This document shows positions 15,183 through 22,762 of a stretch of DNA of 55,919 nucleotides, one piece after another. The notes beneath the pieces were generated by a model. That model made no database searches and was not told the origin of the DNA. It was given only the letters and a program-made list of their open reading frames with translations. Each line of letters begins with the position of its first letter. Positions within the stretch are counted from its first letter, which is position 1. The position numbers and the translations under genes are program-made. The stretch lies in contig CAKZRU010000113.1 in the NCBI GenBank assembly GCA_937146725.1, positions 1 through 55,919 of the forward strand. Direction: 5' to 3'. Origin of the DNA: an uncultured Myxococcales bacterium (GTDB lineage: Bacteria > Myxococcota_A > Bradymonadia > UBA7976 > VGTA01).

Positions 15183-16633
15183 TAGAAAAGTTAATGTTTG
15201 TGCCTTTGGGAGGCTCGGGTGAAATTGGAATGAACCTAAATCTTTATGGGTATGAAGATTTATGGCTGATGGTAGATTGCGGTATGATGATTGACTCTAG
15301 CGAAGGCATAGATCAGATTTTTGTACCGGATATAGAGTTTCTCAGAAAAAAGAAATTAGCCGCCTTGGTGATCACCCATGCTCATGAAGATCATATTGGC
15401 GGCATTACCGACCTTTGGCTTGAGCTACGCTGTCCAATCTACACAACCCCATTTACGGCTGCTGTGATTCGGCGTAAACTCTCTGAAAGTCCGATTAAAG
15501 AAAGAGTTCCGCTTAAAATCCAAGCCCCAGGAGGAAAGTTCACGATTGCGGATACTTTTGACTGTGAGTTTGTGCCGATCACCCACTCCACAGTAGAATC
15601 TCAAGCGGTCATGATTAGAACGCCCGCCGGTAATATTTTTCATACAGGAGATTGGAAGCTTGATCCTAATCCTTTAGTTGGTCGTAAAACTTCTGAAAAA
15701 AGGATTAAAGAGCTGGGGGCTGAAGGTATTTTAGCTGTGGTAGGCGACTCTACCAATGCTCAAATTGATGGAACTTCGGGATCCGAAGAGGCTGTACGGG
15801 ACCGTTTAAGACAGCTGATCAAGCAGGAAAAAGGCCGGGTTGTTTGCACCTGTTTCTCAAGTAATATTGCTCGTCTAGTCTCATTTTTTGAGATTGCCGA
15901 AGAGCTTCAGCGCAATCCTATTATTATTGGTCGCTCCTTAAAACGAATGATCGCCTCTGCCCAAGAAACCGGCTATATTTCCCGTTCTCTGCCCTTAGTT
16001 CCACCCCGAGATGCTATGTACTTACCTCCCGAAAGGGTTTTATTGATTTGCACTGGTAGTCAAGGAGAAGCTCGAGCTGCACTCGCTCGAATTACTGCCG
16101 GTACACATCCTGATGTCTACCTAGAAGATGGCGACACCGTGTTCTTTTCTTCAAAGGTGATTCCGGGCAATGAACAAGGGATCCAAAATCTCAAAAGTGG
16201 ACTAAGTAACATGGGCGTTAAAGTTGTTGATGAAGAGGATGAGCTCATCCATGTGTCAGGACATCCATGTAAAGACGAATTACGCTTGATGTATGATTGG
16301 CTTACCCCTGAAGTTTTAATCCCTGTGCATGGCTATCCACCTCATCTCGAAGCCCATGCGGCCCTCGCCTATGAATGTGGCATTGAGCAAGTGATTGAGG
16401 TTCGTAATGGAGACATGGTCGAGTTAAGCCAGCAAGAAAGCAAACTGATTGGTTCAACGCCAACCGGACGTCGCTTGCGAATCGAAGAAGATTGGCGCAG
16501 TCGATCTCGGCAAAATCCGAGAAAAACGACAAGTCATTCCTCGCGAAAAAGTACTAAAGCAAAGAGTAAATCTAACTTTGGAGACTCTCGTTCAAGCCGT
16601 ATGTCATACTTGAAAAGTTTTAGGCGAAGTTAA
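15179..16633 (+). CDS. rnj: RNase J-type ribonuclease (metallo-beta-lactamase / beta-CASP)
   Basis: A 484-residue exo/endoribonuclease for RNA maturation and decay in the cytoplasm. The opening FVPLGGSGEIGMNLNLYGY is close to the alphaproteobacterial RNase J start. The zinc motif HAHEDH follows, then HTGDWKLD and GDSTNA, and a beta-CASP domain with TCFSSNIARL and ICTGSQGE. The late metal and substrate motifs are SGHPCKDEL and PVHGYPPHLEAHA. ATG 15179 is chosen because it gives a clean ATGA overlap with the creatininase stop and the family's expected N-terminus; the frame is open further upstream. The protein lacks a long C-terminal domain and ends in a Ser/Arg/Lys-rich tail of about 50 residues, probably RNA-binding or disordered. 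Confidence 0.9.
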   Translation: MIEKLMFVPLGGSGEIGMNLNLYGYEDLWLMVDCGMMIDSSEGIDQIFVPDIEFLRKKKLAALVITHAHEDHIGGITDLWLELRCPIYTTPFTAAVIRRKLSESPIKERVPLKIQAPGGKFTIADTFDCEFVPITHSTVESQAVMIRTPAGNIFHTGDWKLDPNPLVGRKTSEKRIKELGAEGILAVVGDSTNAQIDGTSGSEEAVRDRLRQLIKQEKGRVVCTCFSSNIARLVSFFEIAEELQRNPIIIGRSLKRMIASAQETGYISRSLPLVPPRDAMYLPPERVLLICTGSQGEARAALARITAGTHPDVYLEDGDTVFFSSKVIPGNEQGIQNLKSGLSNMGVKVVDEEDELIHVSGHPCKDELRLMYDWLTPEVLIPVHGYPPHLEAHAALAYECGIEQVIEVRNGDMVELSQQESKLIGSTPTGRRLRIEEDWRSRSRQNPRKTTSHSSRKSTKAKSKSNFGDSRSSRMSYLKSFRRS

Positions 16634-16721
16634 TATACAAACTAAACTGATGAATGTACTTGATTTGTGCATCTTTTAACCAACTCACCACCGCCGTCTA
16701 AACTTCTATCAATTCAGTATT

Positions 16722-18260
16722 ATGACTTGTACTGAGTACACTGTATCCAAGTTGAGATTTATTTTGAGCCACGATCTAACGCTGACTAAACATCATTCAT
16801 CCTCAGTTATCGATCTCGAAGTACCAGTTGCCCAACTAGGCGTACTTTTACCAAATGATGATCGGACGCAAATGGATGAGACTTGGCTTACCGGTGAGAC
16901 TTGGCTTTTAAATCAGCATCGTTGCTCTCTTGGCTCGAGTGCATCTGCTGATATCCAAATCAGTCATCCTACCATTAGTCGACAACACGCTTATATTGAA
17001 GTTGATGAGCGAGGGTATCGACTTATTGATCGTCAAAGTAAAAATGGTGTTTTTATCAATCAAGTACAAGTGATTGAGGCCTTTTTAAAGGATGGAGATC
17101 TCATTCAAATTGGTGAAATCAAGTTACTTTTTCAAGTATTAAATAAACAAGCTAAAGCCTTGCAACTTTGGTCAAGTTCTCAGTTTGGTGAGTTATATGG
17201 CCAGTCAAAGATCATGAGAGAGCTTTTTGCACTTTTACATCGAGTCGCTCAAAGCGAAATTAATGTTTTAATCGAAGGTGAAAGTGGCACTGGCAAAGAA
17301 TTAGCCGCTCGTGCGATTCATGATTATTCTTCACGTTCTAAAAAGCCTTTTGTGGTTTTTGATTGTTCTTCCGTACCCAGCCAACTGATAGAAAGTGAAC
17401 TTTTTGGCCATGTAAAAGGCTCATTTACGGGGGCCGCCGAACATAGGCAAGGTGCCTTTGCCAAAGCGAATGAAGGGACTTTGTTTCTTGATGAAATCGG
17501 GGAACTACCTTTAGAGTTACAACCTAAGCTTTTAAGGGTCATAGAGCGTAATGAGATCAAACCGGTTGGTGCTGATGCCTATACCAAGATTGATGTACGT
17601 ATTGTAAGTGCAACACATCGCAAGTTGAGCGAAGAGGTTGAACTCAAAAAATTTCGTCTCGACCTATTTTATCGACTGGCTGTCGTCAAAGTACTTATGC
17701 CCGCTTTAAGGGAGCATCGTGAAGATATACCTGGTCTTGTCGATAGAATGATTGAAGCGATGACTCATGAAACGCGTGAAGTCAGTTATAAAACCATGAA
17801 TCTACTCATGCAACATGAGTGGCAGGGGAATATAAGAGAGCTAAAAAATTATGTTCAAAAAGCCATCGCTTTGAGTAATCCTCAGCAAAAAAATCTTGAA
17901 ACTCAGTTTTTGCTTCCTCAGCAATTGGGGCAAGCAGTACAAAGCGCGAACTATCCTTCAACATCAATCACAGAGTCTGAAATTGATCCTCACGATTTGG
18001 TTGAACGCGATTTAGTTGACCGCGATTTGGTTGACTACTTGGAGGCTCAGCCCCCAAGCCTCAAGCTTGACCTATCCCGAGAGTTTAAAGATGCAAAATC
18101 CGACTTGATTGATCAATTTGAACGAGTATATTGGAACACCTTGATAACTAAATATAACAATAATATAAGTGCTGCGGCGCGAGCCGCCGGAATTCACCGT
18201 AAAAGCGCTGAGTATATTATTAAAAAGCTTGGACTCCGTATCGGAGATGATGATGTCTGA
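16722..18260 (+). CDS. FHA-domain sigma-54-dependent transcriptional activator
   Basis: A 512-residue enhancer-binding protein with an FHA domain in place of a receiver. FHA (about 66-138) has CSLGSS, HPTISRQHA and DRQSKNGVFIN, the phosphothreonine-binding residues. The AAA+ domain (about 155-395) has Walker A GESGTGKE (186-193), the sigma-54 contact loop GSFTGA (233-238, usually GAFTGA) and Walker B FLDEIGE (255-261). A linker contains a tandem LVERD/LVDRD/LVDYL repeat (426-440). The Fis-type helix-turn-helix ISAAARAAGIHRKSAEYIIKK spans 482-502. FHA binding to a phosphoprotein probably controls activity, coupling Ser/Thr kinases to sigma-54 genes. The 3' end overlaps the SufT-like gene by eight bases. 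Confidence 0.92.
   Translation: MTCTEYTVSKLRFILSHDLTLTKHHSSSVIDLEVPVAQLGVLLPNDDRTQMDETWLTGETWLLNQHRCSLGSSASADIQISHPTISRQHAYIEVDERGYRLIDRQSKNGVFINQVQVIEAFLKDGDLIQIGEIKLLFQVLNKQAKALQLWSSSQFGELYGQSKIMRELFALLHRVAQSEINVLIEGESGTGKELAARAIHDYSSRSKKPFVVFDCSSVPSQLIESELFGHVKGSFTGAAEHRQGAFAKANEGTLFLDEIGELPLELQPKLLRVIERNEIKPVGADAYTKIDVRIVSATHRKLSEEVELKKFRLDLFYRLAVVKVLMPALREHREDIPGLVDRMIEAMTHETREVSYKTMNLLMQHEWQGNIRELKNYVQKAIALSNPQQKNLETQFLLPQQLGQAVQSANYPSTSITESEIDPHDLVERDLVDRDLVDYLEAQPPSLKLDLSREFKDAKSDLIDQFERVYWNTLITKYNNNISAAARAAGIHRKSAEYIIKKLGLRIGDDDV
17993..18037 (+). repeat. 15-bp tandem repeat, three units, in the activator linker
   Basis: Units at 17993-18007, 18008-18022 and 18023-18037 share the core CGATTTGGTTGA with few changes. 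They encode successive DLVER, DLVDR and DLVDY pentapeptides between the AAA+ and HTH domains. The near-identity at DNA level suggests recent duplication. Confidence 0.85.
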
Positions 18261-18582
18261 ACATTCAAAACTTGAGGAAGCCTGTATTGAAGCAATGCGC
18301 AAGGTTTATGATCCTGAACTTCCTCTGAGCATCTATGATCTTGGACTCATTTATGAGGTGAAGATCGAACCCTTAGCTGATGGAAATACACATGTTGCTG
18401 TATTGATGACTTTAACAAATCCTGCTTGCCCTGTTGCCGGTACCTTGCCTAAGGAAGTCGAAGAAGCCTTGATGCAAGTGGAAGGGGTTGATCAAGCCAC
18501 CGTCACCTTAACTTGGACCCCCGCTTGGTCAAAAGAGAAGCTAAGTCCAGAACATCAACTTCTTTTTAGTACTTTCATGTAA
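18253..18582 (+). CDS. SufT / MIP18 (DUF59) family iron-sulfur assembly protein
   Basis: A protein of about 109 residues of the DUF59 family, whose members (SufT, PaaD, eukaryotic MIP18) assist iron-sulfur cluster maturation. Signatures are KVYDPELPLSIYDLGLIYEV near the N-terminus and MTLTNPACPVAGTLP with the conserved cysteine near residue 55. The frame is open from 18169, inside the upstream gene, but three consecutive ATGs at 18247, 18250 and 18253 follow GTATCGGAG (18238-18246). The last gives the best spacing, so the true start is most likely 18253. It overlaps the activator stop by eight bases. No suf or isc operon is visible nearby. Confidence 0.85.
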   Translation: MSEHSKLEEACIEAMRKVYDPELPLSIYDLGLIYEVKIEPLADGNTHVAVLMTLTNPACPVAGTLPKEVEEALMQVEGVDQATVTLTWTPAWSKEKLSPEHQLLFSTFM

Positions 18583-18589
18583 ATGATCC

Positions 18590-18605
18590 CGATCTATAAA
18601 GATCG
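18590..18605. terminator. Small hairpin between convergent genes
   Basis: Perfect inverted repeat CGATCT/AGATCG around ATAA, placed between the sufT-like stop (18582) and the convergent lipoprotein stop (18631). It has no U-run, so it is at best a weak bidirectional terminator or a 3'-end stabiliser. Confidence 0.3.
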
Positions 18606-18630
18606 TACAAGGCCGAGCAGCAATACAGCA

Positions 18631-19287
18631 CTAATAAAGCGGCTTATTGTATGACAATGTATATCTAGAGCGAGACTTACGAGACGCTTTTACATGCAGG
18701 CGGTAGCGACCGCTTTTTTTTGCATATACTTTAAGCTTTTTAATACTTGGGCTCACCCTATGTAAAATACCACCCGCCTTTCTTTTTCGTGGGGCATACA
18801 CCGACAGGCTCGGAGATTCATCAAGCGCAGAGCTAATCGTAAACTCAACAAGTTCACCTTTATTGAGCCAAACCGTATACCAATCATGGTCTTGATCACA
18901 TATGATTGCAGTGATCTCTCGATCATGCTTAAGCTCTGTAGAAAGATTTCTTGCTCGGGAACGGTAATTATTAGGTTCAAAACGATCTTGACCACAATCG
19001 GTACGACTTGAGCTTATTATAGCCTTAGTTTTGATCTTAGAGTTGGTATTAGGGTTGGTATTAGGGTTGGTATTAGTTTTTGCTGAGCAAGTTGCTAAGC
19101 AAATATAAAAACACCCAATGGCCAATAATATATGGCTTCGTAATGTGTTGGCTAACAAGAACTTTGCGAGTACTTTACTTACAAGCAAGCTGCTTCGAGC
19201 TACGATAGAATCCACAAGGGATTTAAGACCCTTTGTTTTACAAAAAACAAAGACCCTTTCAAAAAGATGTTTAGATTGTGCTGGCAT
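18631..19287 (-). CDS. Predicted lipoprotein with PPC-like domain
   Basis: A frame of 218 residues. A hydrophobic segment with lipobox LATC lies around residues 55-67, which is deep for a signal peptide, so the true start may be an internal codon downstream of 19287 on this strand. An Asn/Thr/Pro linker follows. The C-terminal 110 residues look like a bacterial pre-peptidase (PPC) domain: CGQDRFEPNNYRSRARNLS, then CDQDHDWYTVWLNKGELVEF and SLSVYAPRK. Such domains are beta-sandwiches appended to secreted enzymes; here it stands alone. Family assignment is moderate, start uncertain. Confidence 0.62.
   Translation of the reverse strand: MPAQSKHLFERVFVFCKTKGLKSLVDSIVARSSLLVSKVLAKFLLANTLRSHILLAIGCFYICLATCSAKTNTNPNTNPNTNSKIKTKAIISSSRTDCGQDRFEPNNYRSRARNLSTELKHDREITAIICDQDHDWYTVWLNKGELVEFTISSALDESPSLSVYAPRKRKAGGILHRVSPSIKKLKVYAKKSGRYRLHVKASRKSRSRYTLSYNKPLY
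19043..19076 (-). repeat. 12-bp tandem repeat encoding an Asn-Thr-Asn-Pro linker
   Basis: On the plus strand TTGGTATTAGGG occurs at 19043-19054 and 19055-19066, with a third partial copy from 19067. It encodes the NTNP repeat directly after the lipobox cysteine region of the lipoprotein gene. Confidence 0.85.
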
Positions 19288-19634
19288 ACACTCTCCTGCT
19301 TAAAAAAAGTCTTAAGAAAAAACCTTAAGAAGTATTCCAAGAAAGGCTCTTGGTTCTTTAAAGAAACCACTGAGTAAACAGTGATTAATAACAAGCACTT
19401 AAAGAGCATAAGCTATGCCAAAAAATTGTTTCATTTCGAGACAACATTCTGTGCTCAATCGATACAAAGTTCATTATCAATGAGAAAGAGCTTACAAACT
19501 GTAGGATGTTAAAACAGTGCTTTCCTTATCTCACAGCATCACTATACTTGCTTAATGGATGATTTTTATGAATCAATAAGAAATCATAGAATACTTAATC
19601 AAAAACAAGACGATCTTGGAGAGCTAAAAGCATT
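19288..19634. other. Divergent intergenic region, 347 bases
   Basis: No credible gene. It is AT-rich with several short inverted repeats: CCAAGA/TCTTGG with a 5-base loop at 19337-19353, and CACTG/CAGTG at about 19368-19383. It must contain promoters for the lipoprotein gene (minus) and the Thr-motif membrane protein gene (plus), but I see no clear sigma-70 or sigma-54 consensus. CTTGGAGAG just before 19635 includes a usable GGAG ribosome site for that gene. Confidence 0.5.
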
Positions 19635-21413
19635 ATGAGTAATGGCAAGTGGTGGACAGATCAAGAACATCCACTTTCCTCAAGCGAGGAGGCCACTAGA
19701 GCGGTATCTAGAGATCAGTTTTTATCTGCGGTAACCCCACCAAATCAGCCACCCCCATCGGTCTCCAACCCGTCTCTCGGTCCACTAACAAGTCCACTAG
19801 CAAGTCCACTAGCAAGTCCACCAACAAGTTTAAGGGATCAGACTCGAGTTGCTCAAGCCGACTCATTTCCAAGCCAAGATCCTACCAAAGCACTCAATGC
19901 TGATCAATTTTATCAAATGACTGCCAAGCTTGATACTTTTGAACATGATACTAGTGAAGATAAAACTAAGGCATTAAATACTGCTGATTTCAACTTTCAG
20001 TCGCCCTTTAACCCGCAAGTCTCGCACCCGCAAGTCTCGCACCCGCAAGTACAACCCTGGCAAGCACCACTTTCCTCTCAAAGCCCCACTCAATCCCAAA
20101 ACTTACCGGTGGTCACAGAACCTTATTCTATACCTAGTGTAAGCCAATACCCCTCTCCTCAGCCAAGAAGAAGCCCTTCGAATTCTTTCAATGAGCCTCA
20201 GACACCTATAATTTCAAATCCAAGCCTTTCACCGAATCTTGAGACAGCCCCTAAGAATTCAACAGCTCCATGGCAAACTGATTCTCCGGATTTAGCACAG
20301 CAAGATGTAAATCAGGTTTTACCCTTAAGCTCTCCTCACTTTGAGCAGGAAGATCTCACTCAAGCACATCTTAAAAGTCATGTTCTAGCCGAGCTTATTT
20401 CAGAGCATCGCTTTCAAGATAATTCGCCGACCGGACAAGAACAAGATGTATTCAAGAAAGATAAATCTCAGCGAGTAAAGCGCTCAAGGCATATTATATA
20501 TAGCTCTGTGTTTTTATCCCTCTTGATTATTTTTGTCGCTCTAGGTGCTCGTTATTTATTATCGGCCCCCAATTTAGATCAGCGTTTAACAGAGCTCAAC
20601 CTTAGCTTAACAGAGCTCAAAGCCCCTTTTGCCTTGAACCTCCCATCGGCATTGGCCGGAAGACAGCAAAAAAGTGCAAGAGCTATGCAGCAAAACACTC
20701 TTGAACAGCAGTCAAGTTTACAGGTTCTTTTTAATGAGGCGACGCTTTTTTATGCAGATGATCAAAGTAAAGTTCACAATACGCTAAGTGTGTCTGCAGG
20801 CGACTTAATGCCTCAAGCACATCCCTTGAGACTCAATGGGGCCTTCTTACCCAAAGTGATTCATCAATTAAATCATCATTGGCCTGAAACTAAGCTTCAA
20901 CAAGTTGTGCTTGGAGCCCCTCAAAGCTCTTCGGCGGGAATGGTTTTAGACCTACTCAGTACTTTTGTGGTCAACCATCAAAGAAAAGGACAAAGTTTTA
21001 CTCAATACAACTTATTAATTGAGCAAAAGACAGCAATGCAAGTCCCTCAGATCAAAAAAAGTACACCAAGTAATCGTAAGCTTGCCATGCTTCCCTTTCA
21101 ACTACTTGTTGATAATAAGCAGATTGATCGTGATGAGTTTCTACAAGTTAAATGGAGCAAAACTCAAAACTCTATCCTTATCTTAGGTCCTAAACGCAAG
21201 GAAAGAGCTCGTTTTCAGCTGCAAAGATTACGTGCAAGCCATGAAGAAGATCTGCTGACTCAGACCTTCAAAGCAAAAGTTGACCAAATCGGTGCTTTAA
21301 AGGGGATTTTGATCTCAGTTCCTCGCTCTATTTTACTCACCGAATTAGCACTTTGGCTTTCTGTGTGCGCTCCCTATCCCGTCTATTTAATTCCACCTAA
21401 AGTCTCTAACTAA
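19635..21413 (+). CDS. Single-pass membrane protein with four T-[R/K] motifs in a disordered cytoplasmic arm
   Basis: A 592-residue protein of no recognised family. The first 285 residues are Pro/Ser/Gln-rich and probably disordered. They carry four related nonapeptides: TRAVSRDQF (21-29), TRVAQADSF (70-78), TKALNADQF (84-92) and TKALNTADF (111-119). A single TM helix follows (about 287-309), flanked by KRSRH, so the arm should be cytoplasmic. About 280 residues with beta/alpha character are outside. The motifs look like phosphothreonine sites with a hydrophobic or Ala +3 residue, as read by FHA domains. The next gene, 126 bases on, encodes a tail-anchored kinase-like protein, and an FHA activator lies 1.4 kb upstream. 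Phosphorylation is inference. Confidence 0.75.
   Translation: MSNGKWWTDQEHPLSSSEEATRAVSRDQFLSAVTPPNQPPPSVSNPSLGPLTSPLASPLASPPTSLRDQTRVAQADSFPSQDPTKALNADQFYQMTAKLDTFEHDTSEDKTKALNTADFNFQSPFNPQVSHPQVSHPQVQPWQAPLSSQSPTQSQNLPVVTEPYSIPSVSQYPSPQPRRSPSNSFNEPQTPIISNPSLSPNLETAPKNSTAPWQTDSPDLAQQDVNQVLPLSSPHFEQEDLTQAHLKSHVLAELISEHRFQDNSPTGQEQDVFKKDKSQRVKRSRHIIYSSVFLSLLIIFVALGARYLLSAPNLDQRLTELNLSLTELKAPFALNLPSALAGRQQKSARAMQQNTLEQQSSLQVLFNEATLFYADDQSKVHNTLSVSAGDLMPQAHPLRLNGAFLPKVIHQLNHHWPETKLQQVVLGAPQSSSAGMVLDLLSTFVVNHQRKGQSFTQYNLLIEQKTAMQVPQIKKSTPSNRKLAMLPFQLLVDNKQIDRDEFLQVKWSKTQNSILILGPKRKERARFQLQRLRASHEEDLLTQTFKAKVDQIGALKGILISVPRSILLTELALWLSVCAPYPVYLIPPKVSN
19781..19828 (+). repeat. 12-bp tandem repeat, four units
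   Basis: Units TCCACTA(A/G)CAAG at 19781-19792, 19793-19804, 19805-19816 and 19817-19828 (last with two changes). They encode SPLTSPLASPLASP-type linker sequence in the cytoplasmic arm. Confidence 0.9.
20011..20050 (+). repeat. 15-bp tandem repeat, two full units and a partial third
   Basis: ACCCGCAAGTCTCGC at 20011-20025 and 20026-20040 is identical, and the first ten bases recur at 20041-20050. It encodes HPQVS repeats in the same arm. Confidence 0.9.
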
Positions 21414-21539
21414 TTTAGGTATCTCACTTATTATGTATCCCGCTAACGATGTCGCAGATGATCGTATGAGTAGTTGTCACTATCCAGAGACTTACCCTTC
21501 GACCCCAATCATTATCATTAGTATTTCTAAGGTTTATTT

Positions 21540-22736
21540 ATGAAAACGAACTACAAAACCCGTTCTTCCTCGTCAAATAAACATGAAGGTGATCAACACC
21601 GTCTGGTTGGGCAGATTTTGGACGATCGCTTGAGAGTCATTTCTCTCAACCATATCAGCCCTCGTCAATGGTTATACCAAGTTGAACCACCCAGCGTTGG
21701 TAAAACCAGAAGAGCACTTAAGGTTTTGGGGGACCCCTTATCGAGAGAGCCCGGTTCTTTTTATCGTTTAAAAACAGCCTATGATCGTCTTAAAAGACTT
21801 GATTCACCTTATATAGAAAGAGCGTATGAATGTGGTCTATTACACGATTTAACCCCATATATTGTAGTCGAATGGGAACCACATAGTTCCTTGTATGAGT
21901 ACTTACGCTTAAGACGTAAACCTATGACTTGGCTTGAAGCACAAAGCCTATTAACCAATATTGCTCGTGGTCTTGAAGCTATGCATACACAGGGAATTGC
22001 TCATGGCGATCTACGTCCTCAGCATATCTTATTACGTCATCCACCAAGTGCACCAGTTATTATAGATGCCTGTATTAATTCTGCCTTTGGCGCTCCGCCT
22101 GTACCCGGCTTAGATCGTAGTAGTGCTTTTTGGGCCCCAGAACGTTGGTCTCTCTCTAGTGCGACCGCTTCATCTGATATGTATAGCTTAGGGGCACTCA
22201 TGTTCCATTGCCTACATGGTCACCCTCCTTTTGATTTAGATGCGAGTGGCTTTAATGAGCAAAACAAGCAAGGACCGCTTAAGTCTCCCTTAAAATGCCT
22301 TGAAGAAGCCCATATAGAGCAGAATCCACCTGAGTGTAGTAGCGATATACCTGACTATATTAGCCAATTAATTAAGCAACTTTTATCAAAAAGTCCTCGC
22401 CAAAGACCAACCATCACCGAGACGCTTAAGACACTAAAAGCTGACCCACAAGATCAAGCATTGCGGTCAACGCTTGATCTTGACTCTAGCTCCTTTGCCC
22501 AAGAAGCCGAACAAATCCAAGCCATACTTAAGCAGGATGATCAAGAGCCGGCGAGTAACAAATTAGATGAAAAACAAAAGGATTTAGCTGAGCCACAAAG
22601 CGTTAATCATCCTGTTTCTAGTGATCTGCAAACAAGTCTAGCAACAGAGGCAAAACCATATACAATTTCGCCTATTCTTATGGCCGCTTTGTGTAGTGTT
22701 GGTGCTCTACTTGGCTTAATTCTCGCTAAGCTTTAA
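21540..22736 (+). CDS. Tail-anchored Ser/Thr kinase-like protein, probable pseudokinase
   Basis: A 398-residue protein with a Hanks-type kinase fold (about 25-300). The ATP lysine is kept (RALKVL, K61), as are the catalytic-loop Asp (HGDLRP, D157), an APE-like APER and SDMYSLGALM. However, the glycine loop has no GxGxxG, the HRD arginine is Gly156, the metal-binding Asn of the catalytic loop is His162, and DFG is replaced by DAC (176-178). Activity is therefore doubtful. A charged linker leads to a C-terminal TM helix (about 376-396) ending in LAKL, so the kinase-like domain faces the cytoplasm. It lies directly downstream of the Thr-motif membrane protein, a likely partner. No PASTA or sensor domain is present. 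Confidence 0.82.
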   Translation: MKTNYKTRSSSSNKHEGDQHRLVGQILDDRLRVISLNHISPRQWLYQVEPPSVGKTRRALKVLGDPLSREPGSFYRLKTAYDRLKRLDSPYIERAYECGLLHDLTPYIVVEWEPHSSLYEYLRLRRKPMTWLEAQSLLTNIARGLEAMHTQGIAHGDLRPQHILLRHPPSAPVIIDACINSAFGAPPVPGLDRSSAFWAPERWSLSSATASSDMYSLGALMFHCLHGHPPFDLDASGFNEQNKQGPLKSPLKCLEEAHIEQNPPECSSDIPDYISQLIKQLLSKSPRQRPTITETLKTLKADPQDQALRSTLDLDSSSFAQEAEQIQAILKQDDQEPASNKLDEKQKDLAEPQSVNHPVSSDLQTSLATEAKPYTISPILMAALCSVGALLGLILAKL

Positions 22737-22762
22737 CCAATTTCAACTGGACTTATAGCTTA

